From Deltaproteobacteria bacterium (lineage in GTDB: Bacteria > Myxococcota_A > Polyangia > GCA-2747355): a stretch of DNA of 64,000 bases. Where the stretch lies: contig JACKDQ010000016.1 of assembly GCA_020633415.1 (NCBI GenBank), positions 1-64,000 of the forward strand. The letters run 5' to 3'. A program made the translations under genes and the position numbers. Numbering within the stretch: position 1 is the first letter of the stretch; each line of letters opens with the position of its first letter. Of the stretch, positions 8,791 to 17,651 are shown piece after piece. Below the pieces are notes generated by a model that made no database searches, was not told where the DNA came from, and saw nothing but the letters and a program-made list of their open reading frames with translations.

Positions 8791-9741
8791 TTATTGGTTG
8801 ATGCAGAGCCAAGGTCCTCTGCAGTAGCCGGGAATATTCGACAGGTCGACCAACGCCGGCTGGCTTTGGGAGTAGGCATTGTAGTAGCCCATCGCTTGCG
8901 AATTCCCGGAGCTGGTATTGTGACGAACAACGTAGAGCGGGGTCGCCGTGGACTGACTCGAGCTATTCGCAGCGGCAACGATGTATTGGAAGGTGCAGTG
9001 CGGATCAAAGTCCCAGAGCACCGGGTTCGACATCGCGCCGACCAGCCAGTTTTCGCTGATGCTGCCGTAGGTATAGTAGTTCGAGCCATCGTCGGTCACA
9101 TACTTATTGTTCGACCCGTCGAGCCCGAAAACGTTGGTCACGCCGTCACCATAATTGGAATCGTTGTCGGCGATCGCAAAAGCGTTCGCCGTAAACAGCG
9201 TGGTGGTCGTCTGCGGGGTGCTCGGATCGAAACTGACCAGCGTGCCGTTAACGAAGGAACTCGTCGAATACGGGCGGCTAACCGATGTCAAATCGCCGCT
9301 GCACAGCGAACCCAGACCCCAATAGCGATTGGTTCCGGCGGGGTTGTAATCCGTGATCTTAGTCCAGACGCCCAAGGTCAAGGTGTACTTCCACATCTCC
9401 GCACCGTTGCTCGTCCCACGGTCGAACGACAGATAAAGCACCTTGGGGTTGGTCGGGTGGGCCGCCAAGCCGCCGATGCCGATATTCTCGGAGGTCGCGC
9501 TTTCCGGCAGATCGTCGACATACTCGGCCGACCACTCAACATCTGTCGTATTGTCGAAATGCAGGCGGTAAAGCGCGAGCGGGTTGCGACCGATCGCATA
9601 GCCAAGAATGCCCGGATCGGGGGCCTCGGCCGATTTTGTCGCCTTGCCGAGCTCAAGCTCGGGCGCGTTGCCACAGCCCCCCCAAGCACAGACCACAGCA
9701 CCTAACACCAGCGACGACATCAGGCTCTTACACGTGTTCAT
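8791..9741 (-). CDS. Lipoprotein, paralogue of the one at 31.4-32.5 kb (propeller-like), shortened C-terminus
   Basis: Exported protein of 316 residues. The start at 9741 has GGAGG 5 nt upstream and opens a signal peptide ending in WGGC. It aligns by eye with the protein at 31392-32504: KATK after the lipobox, GIGGLAAHP against NFGGIAADP, YWGLGSLCSGDL against WWGLSASCDGNL, GTLVSFDP against GTLISFDP, and PGYC against PGFC near the end. Repeated short beta segments suggest a beta-propeller-like surface protein; no catalytic motif is seen. The paralogue continues about 40 residues past PGFC, whereas this one stops after 8. Between this gene and the large metalloprotease lies a terminator. Confidence 0.7.
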   Translation of the reverse strand: MNTCKSLMSSLVLGAVVCAWGGCGNAPELELGKATKSAEAPDPGILGYAIGRNPLALYRLHFDNTTDVEWSAEYVDDLPESATSENIGIGGLAAHPTNPKVLYLSFDRGTSNGAEMWKYTLTLGVWTKITDYNPAGTNRYWGLGSLCSGDLTSVSRPYSTSSFVNGTLVSFDPSTPQTTTTLFTANAFAIADNDSNYGDGVTNVFGLDGSNNKYVTDDGSNYYTYGSISENWLVGAMSNPVLWDFDPHCTFQYIVAAANSSSQSTATPLYVVRHNTSSGNSQAMGYYNAYSQSQPALVDLSNIPGYCRGPWLCINQ

Positions 9742-9903
9742 TGCGTCCTCCATCCTGTTTCTGGATGTTTCTGACTGAGCAGATCGATACCGCGTATGCC
9801 TCGCCCAAGGCATCTCGGCTACCGCTTGGCTGATCAGTGGCCGCAGTGTATCACGACGAGGCTGCTGAGCAATGCTGCCTTGGAAAAAAAAGTCGAGCGA
9901 AGG

Positions 9904-9939
9904 AAAAAAAAGGGGCCCGAGACGACGTCCCGGGCCCCT
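9904..9939 (-). terminator. Rho-independent terminator of the metalloprotease gene
   Basis: Read on the minus strand: stem AGGGGCCCG pairs with CGGGCCCCT, extended inside by GACG/CGTC across one mismatch, followed by eight T. It lies 33 nt after the stop at 9973 and fits an intrinsic terminator for the 9973-13917 gene and probably the barrel gene before it. Confidence 0.85.
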
Positions 9940-9972
9940 GAGATACAGCTTAGCTGCTAACAGCTTCGACGA

Positions 9973-12900
9973 CTAACGAACGTTATTGCCGAAGATGTCG
10001 TACAGACCCTGCATGAAGTTGAGCCACTCCACCGTGTCCGCCTGCTGGAAGGCGCTGGTTCCAGCCATCGCCTCGTTGCACTTGGTGATCATCCGTGCCG
10101 CACCCGTGTCTTTGGCGCTGCCCTTCGGAATGATCGTACCGTAGGTGTGACCACCGACCGGATCGGTGCAGGTGTAGAGCTCGTGGTTCGGACCCGGATC
10201 GGGCTGAACGCTCAAGCCACCTTTACCGATGCGGAAGACCTGCTGACGATCAGCATAGGTCAAGCTGTAGGTCGAGCTGAAGCCAGCAAGACCTTGCAGC
10301 AAGGTGTAGTACTTCAGCGTGAACCAGTTGTCGAGGTTCGCCGCCGGAGCCGTCGCCGCAGCCGGATCGATCGGGCTACCATCAGCCGGATTGATCTGAT
10401 TGGCGCCCGAGCCCAAGGTGATCGTCGGCGTGGTGTAGAACTTGCCATTGACCACGCGTGGGGCGTAGGCCTTGTAGTTCTCGGTCATCACGCCCTCGAA
10501 GGTCTTGATCAGCTCTGCGTCGAAAGCGATGTAGTAGGGCACCAAGAAGGTCGAGAAGTCGGTCTGCGTCTCGACACCGACGAAGGTACCGGTCGCTGCC
10601 GTCAAGGCCTCGATCGCCGCCAGGTACTCCCAGAAGTGGCCGGTCTCGAGAATCTTGTCGTTGTAGTAGTAGCCCGACTGGAAGTCGAAGCGTGAGTAAC
10701 GACGACGGCCTTCGCCCTTGTTGACCGCCACGCCACCGCCGATTTTCGCGGTCGGGTCGTAGGAGATCAGCTGGTACTCGGGACCATCGCTGGTGTTCTC
10801 GCTGCGATAGACACCGTACTGTGGCTTGGCGATCACCTCGTTGAGCAGGTTGAAGCCGTTGTACATGCCAAGGCTCCAGTAGTTACGCAGGGTGTCGTCT
10901 TGCGCACCAGTGCTGCTGCGGAAACCAACGCGGAACAGCCAGTGCTGGTAGATGTTGGGCAGATACGAGAAGTAACGGCCCGCTACGCGCGAATACACGC
11001 TGTAGCTGTCGTGTCCGAAACGACCCTTCTTGAAGTTGTTGAAGAAGTAATAGTCCTTGTAGCTGCGGACCATGCGGTCGGCCTGCTCGAACGGGTCGGC
11101 GCCCATGTCCCAACGATGGCAGCTAACGGTCGCACCGACGTACTCGTCGGAGCAGAACATGTAGGGAACCTCGAGCGGACGGCCGCCGTCCTGCTGTTGG
11201 TTGAACTGGCTGGCATCACCCTGACCGCTGTCGACAAACTGATTACAGGCGGCTTGGGCGTTCTCACGCGCGGTGTTGACGGTGTCGAAGCTCGCGAAGG
11301 TACGCGTCTTCAAACCATCGGTCTTGCCGAGCATGTTCCAGATCGTGCTGTAGTGCCAATTCTCGAGGATCGGCGCATAGGCCAAGTTCGGCGTGCTCTC
11401 ATACTTCGAGGTGCAATCCGAGAAGCGCTGACGGAAGATCACTTTCGCCGTCTCATCGGCGGTCTTGAACAGCTCGACCTGCTTGGCGTAGCCAAAGAGG
11501 ATCGCGGCGTGGTCGTACTTGCCGATACCATGGACGTCGGAGTTAAAGCCGTTGCCGTAGTCCATGATCGTCGAGTACTGGAACTCGCGCATCTTGCCTT
11601 TGATCTGGGTTTCGGTCTGCTTGGCCTGCTCGTAAAGCTGAGCCGTGGTCAGATCAGCACCGTTGCCGATCGCCGGGCGCTCAACCAAGTTCTCGGAGCG
11701 CAGCTCCCAGTACTTGTTGAAGAAGTTCATCGAGTCGTAGGAGCCCGCGAAGTTGTGACGCAGACCGAGGGTGTGACCGAGCTCGTGCTCCATCACGCCG
11801 CGGTAAATCAACTCGCGTAGCATCTGCCACATCGCGTCGTAGTCTTTGCTCGCGCCGTGCTTCTTCCAAACTTCCTCGGCCAAACCTTGCACCGAGTCAT
11901 CGGCGAACTCTGCCAGGAACATGTTCTTCTTGGCGGCGCGGTCGATGCGGATGCGATCGAGCTTGCTGACTTCGCCGCCGAGGTAGGCCAGCGGACTGAT
12001 CAGGTTTTTCTCGGTCGGCGAGAGGTTTTTCGGATCGCGAGCGTCGCTACCGGGCAGCGCGTAGGGCGCCAAACCGCGAACCATCTCGTCGTCGAGCAGC
12101 GCTTTTTCCAGCCAGGTGCCTTTGATGCGGTCGACCGGGTTGGTGTAATGACCCGCCTTGGCAGCCAAGCTGTTGAGACCGTTCTTGTTGATCATTTCCA
12201 ACTTGGACAAGCGGCGCGGACCCATCAGCTTATTGAACAGGGCCTTGCCTTTGAGGCTGGCCAGGTCCGCCGGAATCTTCGCCGGGTCGATGTTGGGCTG
12301 ATTGGCGGCAATGTACGCCTTGACGTGCTCGCCGGTGGTGAAGTCGTCGATCTTCAGATCGCCGTTGAGCAAGCGGATGATCTCGAGCGCGCGACCAGCG
12401 TATTCGTCGACTGCCGAACCGTAGACGAAGGCCTGGCCAGCGATGATCTCACCGGTCTCGGGGTCAGCGCTGGAAGGACCGTAACCCAAGGGGCCGGTGA
12501 CCTGACGCTGGTCGATCCAGTAAACAAAGTTGTAGCGAAGGTCGCCAACGAGCGCGGTGACTTTGCTTTCGTCGCGCTGGAGGTTCTCGCAGGACCAATC
12601 GTCGCCCGGCGTCTTCTGCACCCAGCCGTTGGTGTTGAGCACGAACATGTTGGGAACTTGCTCGAGCGAAATGTTGGCCAGGTCTGCAGCCGGATCGCCC
12701 TGCGTTTCTTTGAGCAGACCCTTGGCGACGGCAACGGTGCGACGGAAGGCCTCGTTCCAGCTCTTCTCGATCAGCTTGGTCGAAGCCATCAACGAACAAG
12801 GATAGTCCTTGTTGATGTGGTAAACGATCGGTTTGGGCGTGCGGTCAGCGATCGGCGTGAGGATCAGCTTGCCGTCACCATCGCGCTTGAGCGTACCGTC

Positions 12901-13917
12901 CGCATTGGCCTGGTACGGGTTTTCCCAGATGTTGTGAATGTTGGCCAAGTAGATGCGGCCGTCCTCGGTGAAGCCGTATTTCTCGTCCCACGTGAAGCGC
13001 TCAGTGCGGAAGAAACCGAATTTCGCCATCTCGCGGTCCGGCAGCGGACGCGGCTCGAAGTTACGGTCGCCGACGCGCAAGAACGAGGTACGGATCTTCG
13101 AGAGCTCGGGACCACAAGAGGTGGTCTGGTAGTTGCGGCCACCGTAGCGGGTGAAGTAACAAAGCGGGATGTCCTGGCTGGAGCCGTCGGAGAAGGTATA
13201 GGCAACCTTTTCCGGCTCGAGCAGGTGACGACCGACCATGTCGAAATACGTGACGGCATTGCCCCACTCGGTCGGCTTCTTGGTGGCCAGCGTCTCGAGC
13301 TGGTCGAAGAGGATCGGCTTGCTGTCCTTGTCGAGGAAGCGCATCGCGTCGGGATCGTTCTCGTGCTGCTGCACGAAGTAGCCAACGCCCTCGCGGCCGC
13401 CAGTGACGCCCGAGAAGGTCATCGGATCGAGCGAACTCTTGGTCCAATCGACGCGGATGTAGTCGCGCTGATGCCACGGACGATCAGAGGCGTTCTCCTC
13501 GATCACGTTGGACTCTTCACCCGTCGACGCATTGTATTGACGTTTGATGTCGAAATGCGCCGTGATCGGGAAGACCGCGATCGGGTTTTCCGTGAACGCC
13601 TTGTTGTTCGCGGTGGCCTTGTCTTGCTTGTACTGATCGGTGCCCGGGATCTCCTGGTAGGCGCGATAAGCAACCAGCCAGTCCTGTTGAATCTCCCAGC
13701 GAATTTTCTCCATCGTACCGGTCATACCGATAAACGACGAAGTACCGGTGCCCGGAACATCGATTACCGTGCTGCGCACATACCACGTACCAGAAAACAT
13801 CGACTTCGGCAGCCGGTTGGGCTGCGTGCGATCGATGTCGTCCTCCCCAGCGCAACCACCTGCGAACAGCAGGAGCGCGGCACCGAGAAGTCCCCATCTC
13901 GCATTTCGCATCTTCAT
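9973..13917 (-). CDS. Large metzincin-type zinc metalloprotease lipoprotein
   Basis: Exported lipoprotein of about 1314 residues. Signal peptide with lipobox AGGC, start at 13917 preceded by AGGGG. The zinc site HELGHTLGLRHNF (near residue 708) is a perfect HEXXHXXGXXH, and YSTIMDYG about 90 residues later is a Met-turn. The layout, a long N-terminal region then HEXXHXXGXXHNF and the Met-turn, resembles DUF5117/DUF4953-type zinc-dependent proteases; that family name is from memory. The C-terminal third has no known motif to my eye. It follows the outer-membrane barrel gene by 77 nt on the same strand, so the two may be one unit, with a clear terminator after this gene. Substrate unknown. Confidence 0.85.
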   Translation of the reverse strand: MKMRNARWGLLGAALLLFAGGCAGEDDIDRTQPNRLPKSMFSGTWYVRSTVIDVPGTGTSSFIGMTGTMEKIRWEIQQDWLVAYRAYQEIPGTDQYKQDKATANNKAFTENPIAVFPITAHFDIKRQYNASTGEESNVIEENASDRPWHQRDYIRVDWTKSSLDPMTFSGVTGGREGVGYFVQQHENDPDAMRFLDKDSKPILFDQLETLATKKPTEWGNAVTYFDMVGRHLLEPEKVAYTFSDGSSQDIPLCYFTRYGGRNYQTTSCGPELSKIRTSFLRVGDRNFEPRPLPDREMAKFGFFRTERFTWDEKYGFTEDGRIYLANIHNIWENPYQANADGTLKRDGDGKLILTPIADRTPKPIVYHINKDYPCSLMASTKLIEKSWNEAFRRTVAVAKGLLKETQGDPAADLANISLEQVPNMFVLNTNGWVQKTPGDDWSCENLQRDESKVTALVGDLRYNFVYWIDQRQVTGPLGYGPSSADPETGEIIAGQAFVYGSAVDEYAGRALEIIRLLNGDLKIDDFTTGEHVKAYIAANQPNIDPAKIPADLASLKGKALFNKLMGPRRLSKLEMINKNGLNSLAAKAGHYTNPVDRIKGTWLEKALLDDEMVRGLAPYALPGSDARDPKNLSPTEKNLISPLAYLGGEVSKLDRIRIDRAAKKNMFLAEFADDSVQGLAEEVWKKHGASKDYDAMWQMLRELIYRGVMEHELGHTLGLRHNFAGSYDSMNFFNKYWELRSENLVERPAIGNGADLTTAQLYEQAKQTETQIKGKMREFQYSTIMDYGNGFNSDVHGIGKYDHAAILFGYAKQVELFKTADETAKVIFRQRFSDCTSKYESTPNLAYAPILENWHYSTIWNMLGKTDGLKTRTFASFDTVNTARENAQAACNQFVDSGQGDASQFNQQQDGGRPLEVPYMFCSDEYVGATVSCHRWDMGADPFEQADRMVRSYKDYYFFNNFKKGRFGHDSYSVYSRVAGRYFSYLPNIYQHWLFRVGFRSSTGAQDDTLRNYWSLGMYNGFNLLNEVIAKPQYGVYRSENTSDGPEYQLISYDPTAKIGGGVAVNKGEGRRRYSRFDFQSGYYYNDKILETGHFWEYLAAIEALTAATGTFVGVETQTDFSTFLVPYYIAFDAELIKTFEGVMTENYKAYAPRVVNGKFYTTPTITLGSGANQINPADGSPIDPAAATAPAANLDNWFTLKYYTLLQGLAGFSSTYSLTYADRQQVFRIGKGGLSVQPDPGPNHELYTCTDPVGGHTYGTIIPKGSAKDTGAARMITKCNEAMAGTSAFQQADTVEWLNFMQGLYDIFGNNVR

Positions 13918-13994
13918 ACTCAGACCCCTAACGTTTGTCCCAGTTTTAACAAGCTCGCGTGAAGAGCTTTGTTCGTTATCTTTTCCGACCGCGC

Positions 13995-15068
13995 TTAGTA
14001 GATGTAAGTCGCGGACAGATACCATTTGGTTAAGTTGTTCGCCGGCGAAATGAAGTCGTAGAACGGGAAGCGCACCGACTTGTTATCCGCGGTGAGTGCC
14101 GACTGCAGACTCGAGATGCCCATCGCCAACGAGAGATTGCCCGTCGCTTGATAGGCTGCTTCGATAATTCCCCAGGTGTAGTCGGCACGACCGGTATCGG
14201 GCAGGTTCGGATCGTTGAACGCACTGCCCACCGAGTAGCGGAAGTAGTTGTAGATCAGGATGTCGGCAGAGAACGACCACTTCTTGCTGAGGTAGTAGCC
14301 GACATGCAGGTTGTTGATCAGCAGCCAGTTGTCGTTGAGCGTGCCACCCGAGCCGGCATGACCGTCGCTGATGCCGCGGCTCGAACCGCTGCCCGAGTCT
14401 TGTCCCGGCGCATCGTAGCCACCGGCGGCACAGAGAATATTGCCGGCGCCGTCGCGCGCAACACCGTTGGCATCGGTCTCGAACGGACACTGGCGCGACT
14501 TGCTCTGTTGGAAGTACTTCTGAACGGTGAAGTTGTAGGCCAACTCGAACTTGTTGTTGAAAAAGCGCACCAGGTAACCGATCGAAGCGCGCGGATTGAG
14601 GATGACCTTGTTGATGTTGATGCTGGCGTAGGACGTCGGCAGCCAGATGCCGGCGTAACCCATCACACGGCCCTTGAGCCAAGGGTCTTGCCAGATGTTG
14701 GTGTGGTGATACGACAGGCGGATGTCCGACGGATCACACTTGCGGCCCTCGCGCCCCTCGGGCTCGGTGAACTCGCACTCGAGCACCCAGTAGGCCCGCA
14801 CCGACTGGTAGTCTCCCAAGCTAAACCGCGGATATAACGTCAGTTCCGCGTTAAAGAGTGGGTTGTCGGACTTGTTGGTGATGAAGCTACCGGTGCCCAG
14901 GTTGAAGGCCAGCGATGTGTAGCTGCCCTTGAACTTCGACCAGATGTTGCCATCGGTCTTTTGCCGCTTGGCCAGCGTCACCTCGTCCAGCTGAGCCCAG
15001 CCCGTGGCGCTCAAAAGGGTGAGCGCCCCAACAATTGTTGTTACCCAAAAGAAGCGTCTGCTATTCAA
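13995..15068 (-). CDS. Outer-membrane beta-barrel protein
   Basis: Protein of 357 residues starting at TTG (15068) with GAGGTG just upstream. Sec signal peptide ending GWAQ. The rest alternates hydrophobic/aromatic residues in strand-length runs (VRAYWVLECEF, FELAYNFTV, WSFSADILIYNYF) and ends LSATYIY, a C-terminal aromatic strand as expected for Bam-inserted barrels. A Gly/Ser-rich insertion around residues 215-235 could be an external loop with two Cys nearby. It precedes the metalloprotease gene and may be its membrane partner; specific role unknown. Confidence 0.75.
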   Translation of the reverse strand: MNSRRFFWVTTIVGALTLLSATGWAQLDEVTLAKRQKTDGNIWSKFKGSYTSLAFNLGTGSFITNKSDNPLFNAELTLYPRFSLGDYQSVRAYWVLECEFTEPEGREGRKCDPSDIRLSYHHTNIWQDPWLKGRVMGYAGIWLPTSYASININKVILNPRASIGYLVRFFNNKFELAYNFTVQKYFQQSKSRQCPFETDANGVARDGAGNILCAAGGYDAPGQDSGSGSSRGISDGHAGSGGTLNDNWLLINNLHVGYYLSKKWSFSADILIYNYFRYSVGSAFNDPNLPDTGRADYTWGIIEAAYQATGNLSLAMGISSLQSALTADNKSVRFPFYDFISPANNLTKWYLSATYIY

Positions 15069-15220
15069 CTCACACCTCGACGGCTCACACGGAGACGGGG
15101 AGCATTAGCACTTTTGGCGATCGCCGATCAACGGCTTTCGTCCAGAATCTGGTCCAATGGAAGCGACCGTAGCCCCTAAGTGATCTGACTGACGTTGCGA
15201 GGATCATGCCACCCTGTTGC

Positions 15221-15242
15221 GTTTTCATAACATATTGAAAAC
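15221..15242. promoter_or_regulatory. Inverted repeat, possible operator
   Basis: GTTTTCA (15221-15227) and TGAAAAC (15236-15242) form a perfect 7-bp dyad around an AT-rich 8-nt spacer. It lies about 150 bp upstream of the barrel/metalloprotease unit in a 621-nt gap with no credible gene, so it could bind a dimeric regulator. Confidence 0.35.
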
Positions 15243-15333
15243 ATATCGATTCATCGCCGGAGCCTGCGGTGATCAGCCCTCGGCGACGACAGACATGTCG
15301 CTGGTTGTCAGAGAATTAACGCGAATTCGGGAA

Positions 15334-15369
15334 TAGATGCGCTAACCGTTAGTAAACAAAGCGCATCTA
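15334..15369. other. Hairpin in the 15069-15689 intergenic region
   Basis: TAGATGCGC (15334-15342) and GCGCATCTA (15361-15369) pair perfectly over 9 bp around 18 nt, which itself contains CTAAC/GTTAG around one base. No T-run follows. Apart from this, the dyad at 15221 and the hairpin at 15590, I see no gene or RNA in the 621-nt gap. Confidence 0.4.
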
Positions 15370-15589
15370 GGCATGGTCCACCCCGACATTGGCGTCAGGC
15401 GTCTCCGAAAAGCGGAATCGACGCTGCGCGTCGCCAGCTGCCCGGCAGCAGCGGGCGATCGGCGATCCCAATGGCCGCGCAGCCCACCGTCTGTCATCGC
15501 ACGCCGGCGGCAATCAAGGCGACAATCCGCGATGCTGTGGGGGCTATTACCCTCTCCGACAACGGCAAAGGCCGCTGTCGCTACATCCG

Positions 15590-15615
15590 TTGCAGGGGTT
15601 TATCACCCCCTGCAA
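15590..15615 (-). terminator. GC-rich hairpin after the propeller lipoprotein gene
   Basis: TTGCAGGGG and CCCCTGCAA form a perfect 9-bp stem with an 8-nt loop, 75 nt beyond the stop of the minus-strand gene at 15690. There is no T-tract on the minus strand, so it is a weak or Rho-assisted terminator candidate. Confidence 0.4.
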
Positions 15616-15689
15616 AACGGCTGCACCACGGGCAAGACCTGCGCCATGTAAACGATTTGGCGCCAAGCGGCCATCGTCGCGGCGCGGCG

Positions 15690-17651
15690 TTACTCGTGGA
15701 TCGCAAACAGCACCACCCCGCCGCCATCGTTGAGATCGCTGCGCAGCGCCCGCGTTCGATTGCCGGCAAGTTGGTGCAAGGTCAGCCGACTGCGACTGCC
15801 CGAGCGCGCCACATAAACGAAGCCACTGCCATCGACCAACGGCAACGCATTGCTCACCGGCATCGACGTGTCGGCAACGGTCTCCGGTTTTGCATCGAGC
15901 GTGCCGCTATAGACCTGGCCCCGCGACACACCGACCAGTGCATGGCGACAATCGGCGGTGACGGTCAGCTGGCTGATCGGCGTGCCTCGTCCCCAGAGCC
16001 GCGGCCCGTCGACGATCTTGGCGCTGTTCTGATGGAGCAGCATTACACCGCTCGCAGTCTCGTTGGCCACGCTGCGATCGGGCAGCAGCGTCAAGAGCAG
16101 GCCGTCGGTTCCACAGTGAGCCAGCGGCGCGAGCAGCGTATAGATACGTGCACCGGTCGTCAGTCGCTGATGCTCACCGCTATTCAAGCCAACTGCCCAC
16201 AGGTCACCTGGTTCGTCGAGGTAAAACAGCCGACGCCGATCGGGGGACAACCAGGTATCGACGAACTTGCGATCGTCATGCAGTTTGAGCGGTACGGTCG
16301 TGCTGCCCACGGCCGTGACGTTCTTAATCGCCTGCGACTTAAGATCGTACTGATACAGATCGCCAAAGCGGTCGAGCGTGCCGCGCACGAAGATCAAACG
16401 CGCGTTGTCGAGAAAACGCAGATCGTAGCTGCGGGCGGCACGCGTTTCTTCGATGAAGCGTTGCGCGCTGGTCAGCTGAAGCGCAGGGGCACTGCCGTCG
16501 GTTGGCGCCAACCAAACGTCATCGCCGTGACGCGCTGTATAGGCGACGTGCTTGCCATCGGGGCTGAGCGCCATCGTCGGCCCTGAAATGCCCGTTCCCC
16601 ATCGTCCGCTGTAGGTCCCGTGATAGCCGAGCTGATCGGTCAATGGCGTGAGCTTGCCGCTAGCGATGTCCATCGCGACGACGATATTGCGAGCCCCAAG
16701 GCCACCAACCAACATCACCGCCGTCTGCTCGTTTTCGCTGACGGCGATCGCCGAGTCGACCCACCGCGCCGCAGTGTTGACCTCGACCGCAGGTAAGGGA
16801 ATCTGCTCGGTGCTCAGATCGCCCGAGAGCCTGACACGCCAAAGCGACTGCAGCGCGCCGACCTCCGGCCCATAATATTTTTGAGAGACAAAGATCAGCC
16901 AATCACCGACAAGGCGCAGGCTATCGGCGACAACGACATCGGCGCGGTCACCGAGATCGATCTGCAGCATCGACTTGCCGTTGGAAAACTTGCCCGGGGC
17001 CAAGCGACCGACGAGCACCCTTGCCCCGTGGGCCGCCGCAGCGATCGTCTGCGCGTCGCCAGAGATGGCGATCGTCGTGCTGAGAATCGCTGAACTCGGC
17101 TGTGCACCGGCGGGAACCGGCAACTCGAGCAGGCGCTGCAACTGGCCGGCCGCGCCAATAAACAGCACACCGACGCGGCCGTATGGCACATTCCCCTTGT
17201 TGTCGGGGCGCTCGGCGTACCACCTGAGATAGCCGCGGTCGTCGGCGAGCTTGACGAGACTGTAGCCGCTGGCCAGCAAGCCGCTAACCAACTGCGGCTC
17301 GTCGCGCGCCACCGGCCCGAAATGGCCAACGACGTTGGCGATGCTCATCGAATCATCGAAGTTCAGCCAGTCGAAATCGGCAACGGGCGCGGTGACGCCG
17401 TTGAGGTCCGTGCGAAACAAGCGGTAGTCCATCCCGACCCGCTCAGCGTAGAGCACTCGCGCACCCGACAGCGGCCGCGCATCGATCAAGCGGATCGCGC
17501 CGTCTCCTGGCGAGACAGCGCCATCTTTGGTCAGGCCTCCGTCGCTGGACGACGGCTCGTCCGCGCTCTGACAACCGACAAGGCTCGACAAGACGAGCGC
17601 GGCAAGCGCCGCAGCCCACCCATACGCACTGCAACATTTCATCTTCGTCAC
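15690..17651 (-). CDS. Lipoprotein with TolB/WD40-like beta-propeller
   Basis: Lipoprotein of about 653 residues. Signal peptide with SLVGC, then a DGG/DGA-rich linker, then propeller-like repeats (for example MALSPDGKHVAYTAR followed by VWLAPTDG, and TWLSPDRRRLFYLDE followed by LWAVGLNSG), the PD40/TolB-type blade signature. No enzyme motif; a binding or scaffolding role is likely. Its GTG start overlaps the stop of the preceding gene as GTGA, so the two are translationally coupled; an ATG 9 nt further in is an alternative start. Confidence 0.75.
   Translation of the reverse strand: MTKMKCCSAYGWAAALAALVLSSLVGCQSADEPSSSDGGLTKDGAVSPGDGAIRLIDARPLSGARVLYAERVGMDYRLFRTDLNGVTAPVADFDWLNFDDSMSIANVVGHFGPVARDEPQLVSGLLASGYSLVKLADDRGYLRWYAERPDNKGNVPYGRVGVLFIGAAGQLQRLLELPVPAGAQPSSAILSTTIAISGDAQTIAAAAHGARVLVGRLAPGKFSNGKSMLQIDLGDRADVVVADSLRLVGDWLIFVSQKYYGPEVGALQSLWRVRLSGDLSTEQIPLPAVEVNTAARWVDSAIAVSENEQTAVMLVGGLGARNIVVAMDIASGKLTPLTDQLGYHGTYSGRWGTGISGPTMALSPDGKHVAYTARHGDDVWLAPTDGSAPALQLTSAQRFIEETRAARSYDLRFLDNARLIFVRGTLDRFGDLYQYDLKSQAIKNVTAVGSTTVPLKLHDDRKFVDTWLSPDRRRLFYLDEPGDLWAVGLNSGEHQRLTTGARIYTLLAPLAHCGTDGLLLTLLPDRSVANETASGVMLLHQNSAKIVDGPRLWGRGTPISQLTVTADCRHALVGVSRGQVYSGTLDAKPETVADTSMPVSNALPLVDGSGFVYVARSGSRSRLTLHQLAGNRTRALRSDLNDGGGVVLFAIHE

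Noticed and set aside
11857..13962. A 701-codon open frame on the plus strand opposite the metalloprotease
   Set aside because: Antisense shadow of a high-GC gene: composition rich in Arg, Val and Leu in runs, no ribosome site, and the minus-strand frame has signal peptide, zinc motif and terminator.
15373..15733. Overlapping short open frames in the gap at 15.1-15.7 kb
   Set aside because: Arg/Pro/Ala-rich with no start signal or homology visible; the region holds hairpins instead.
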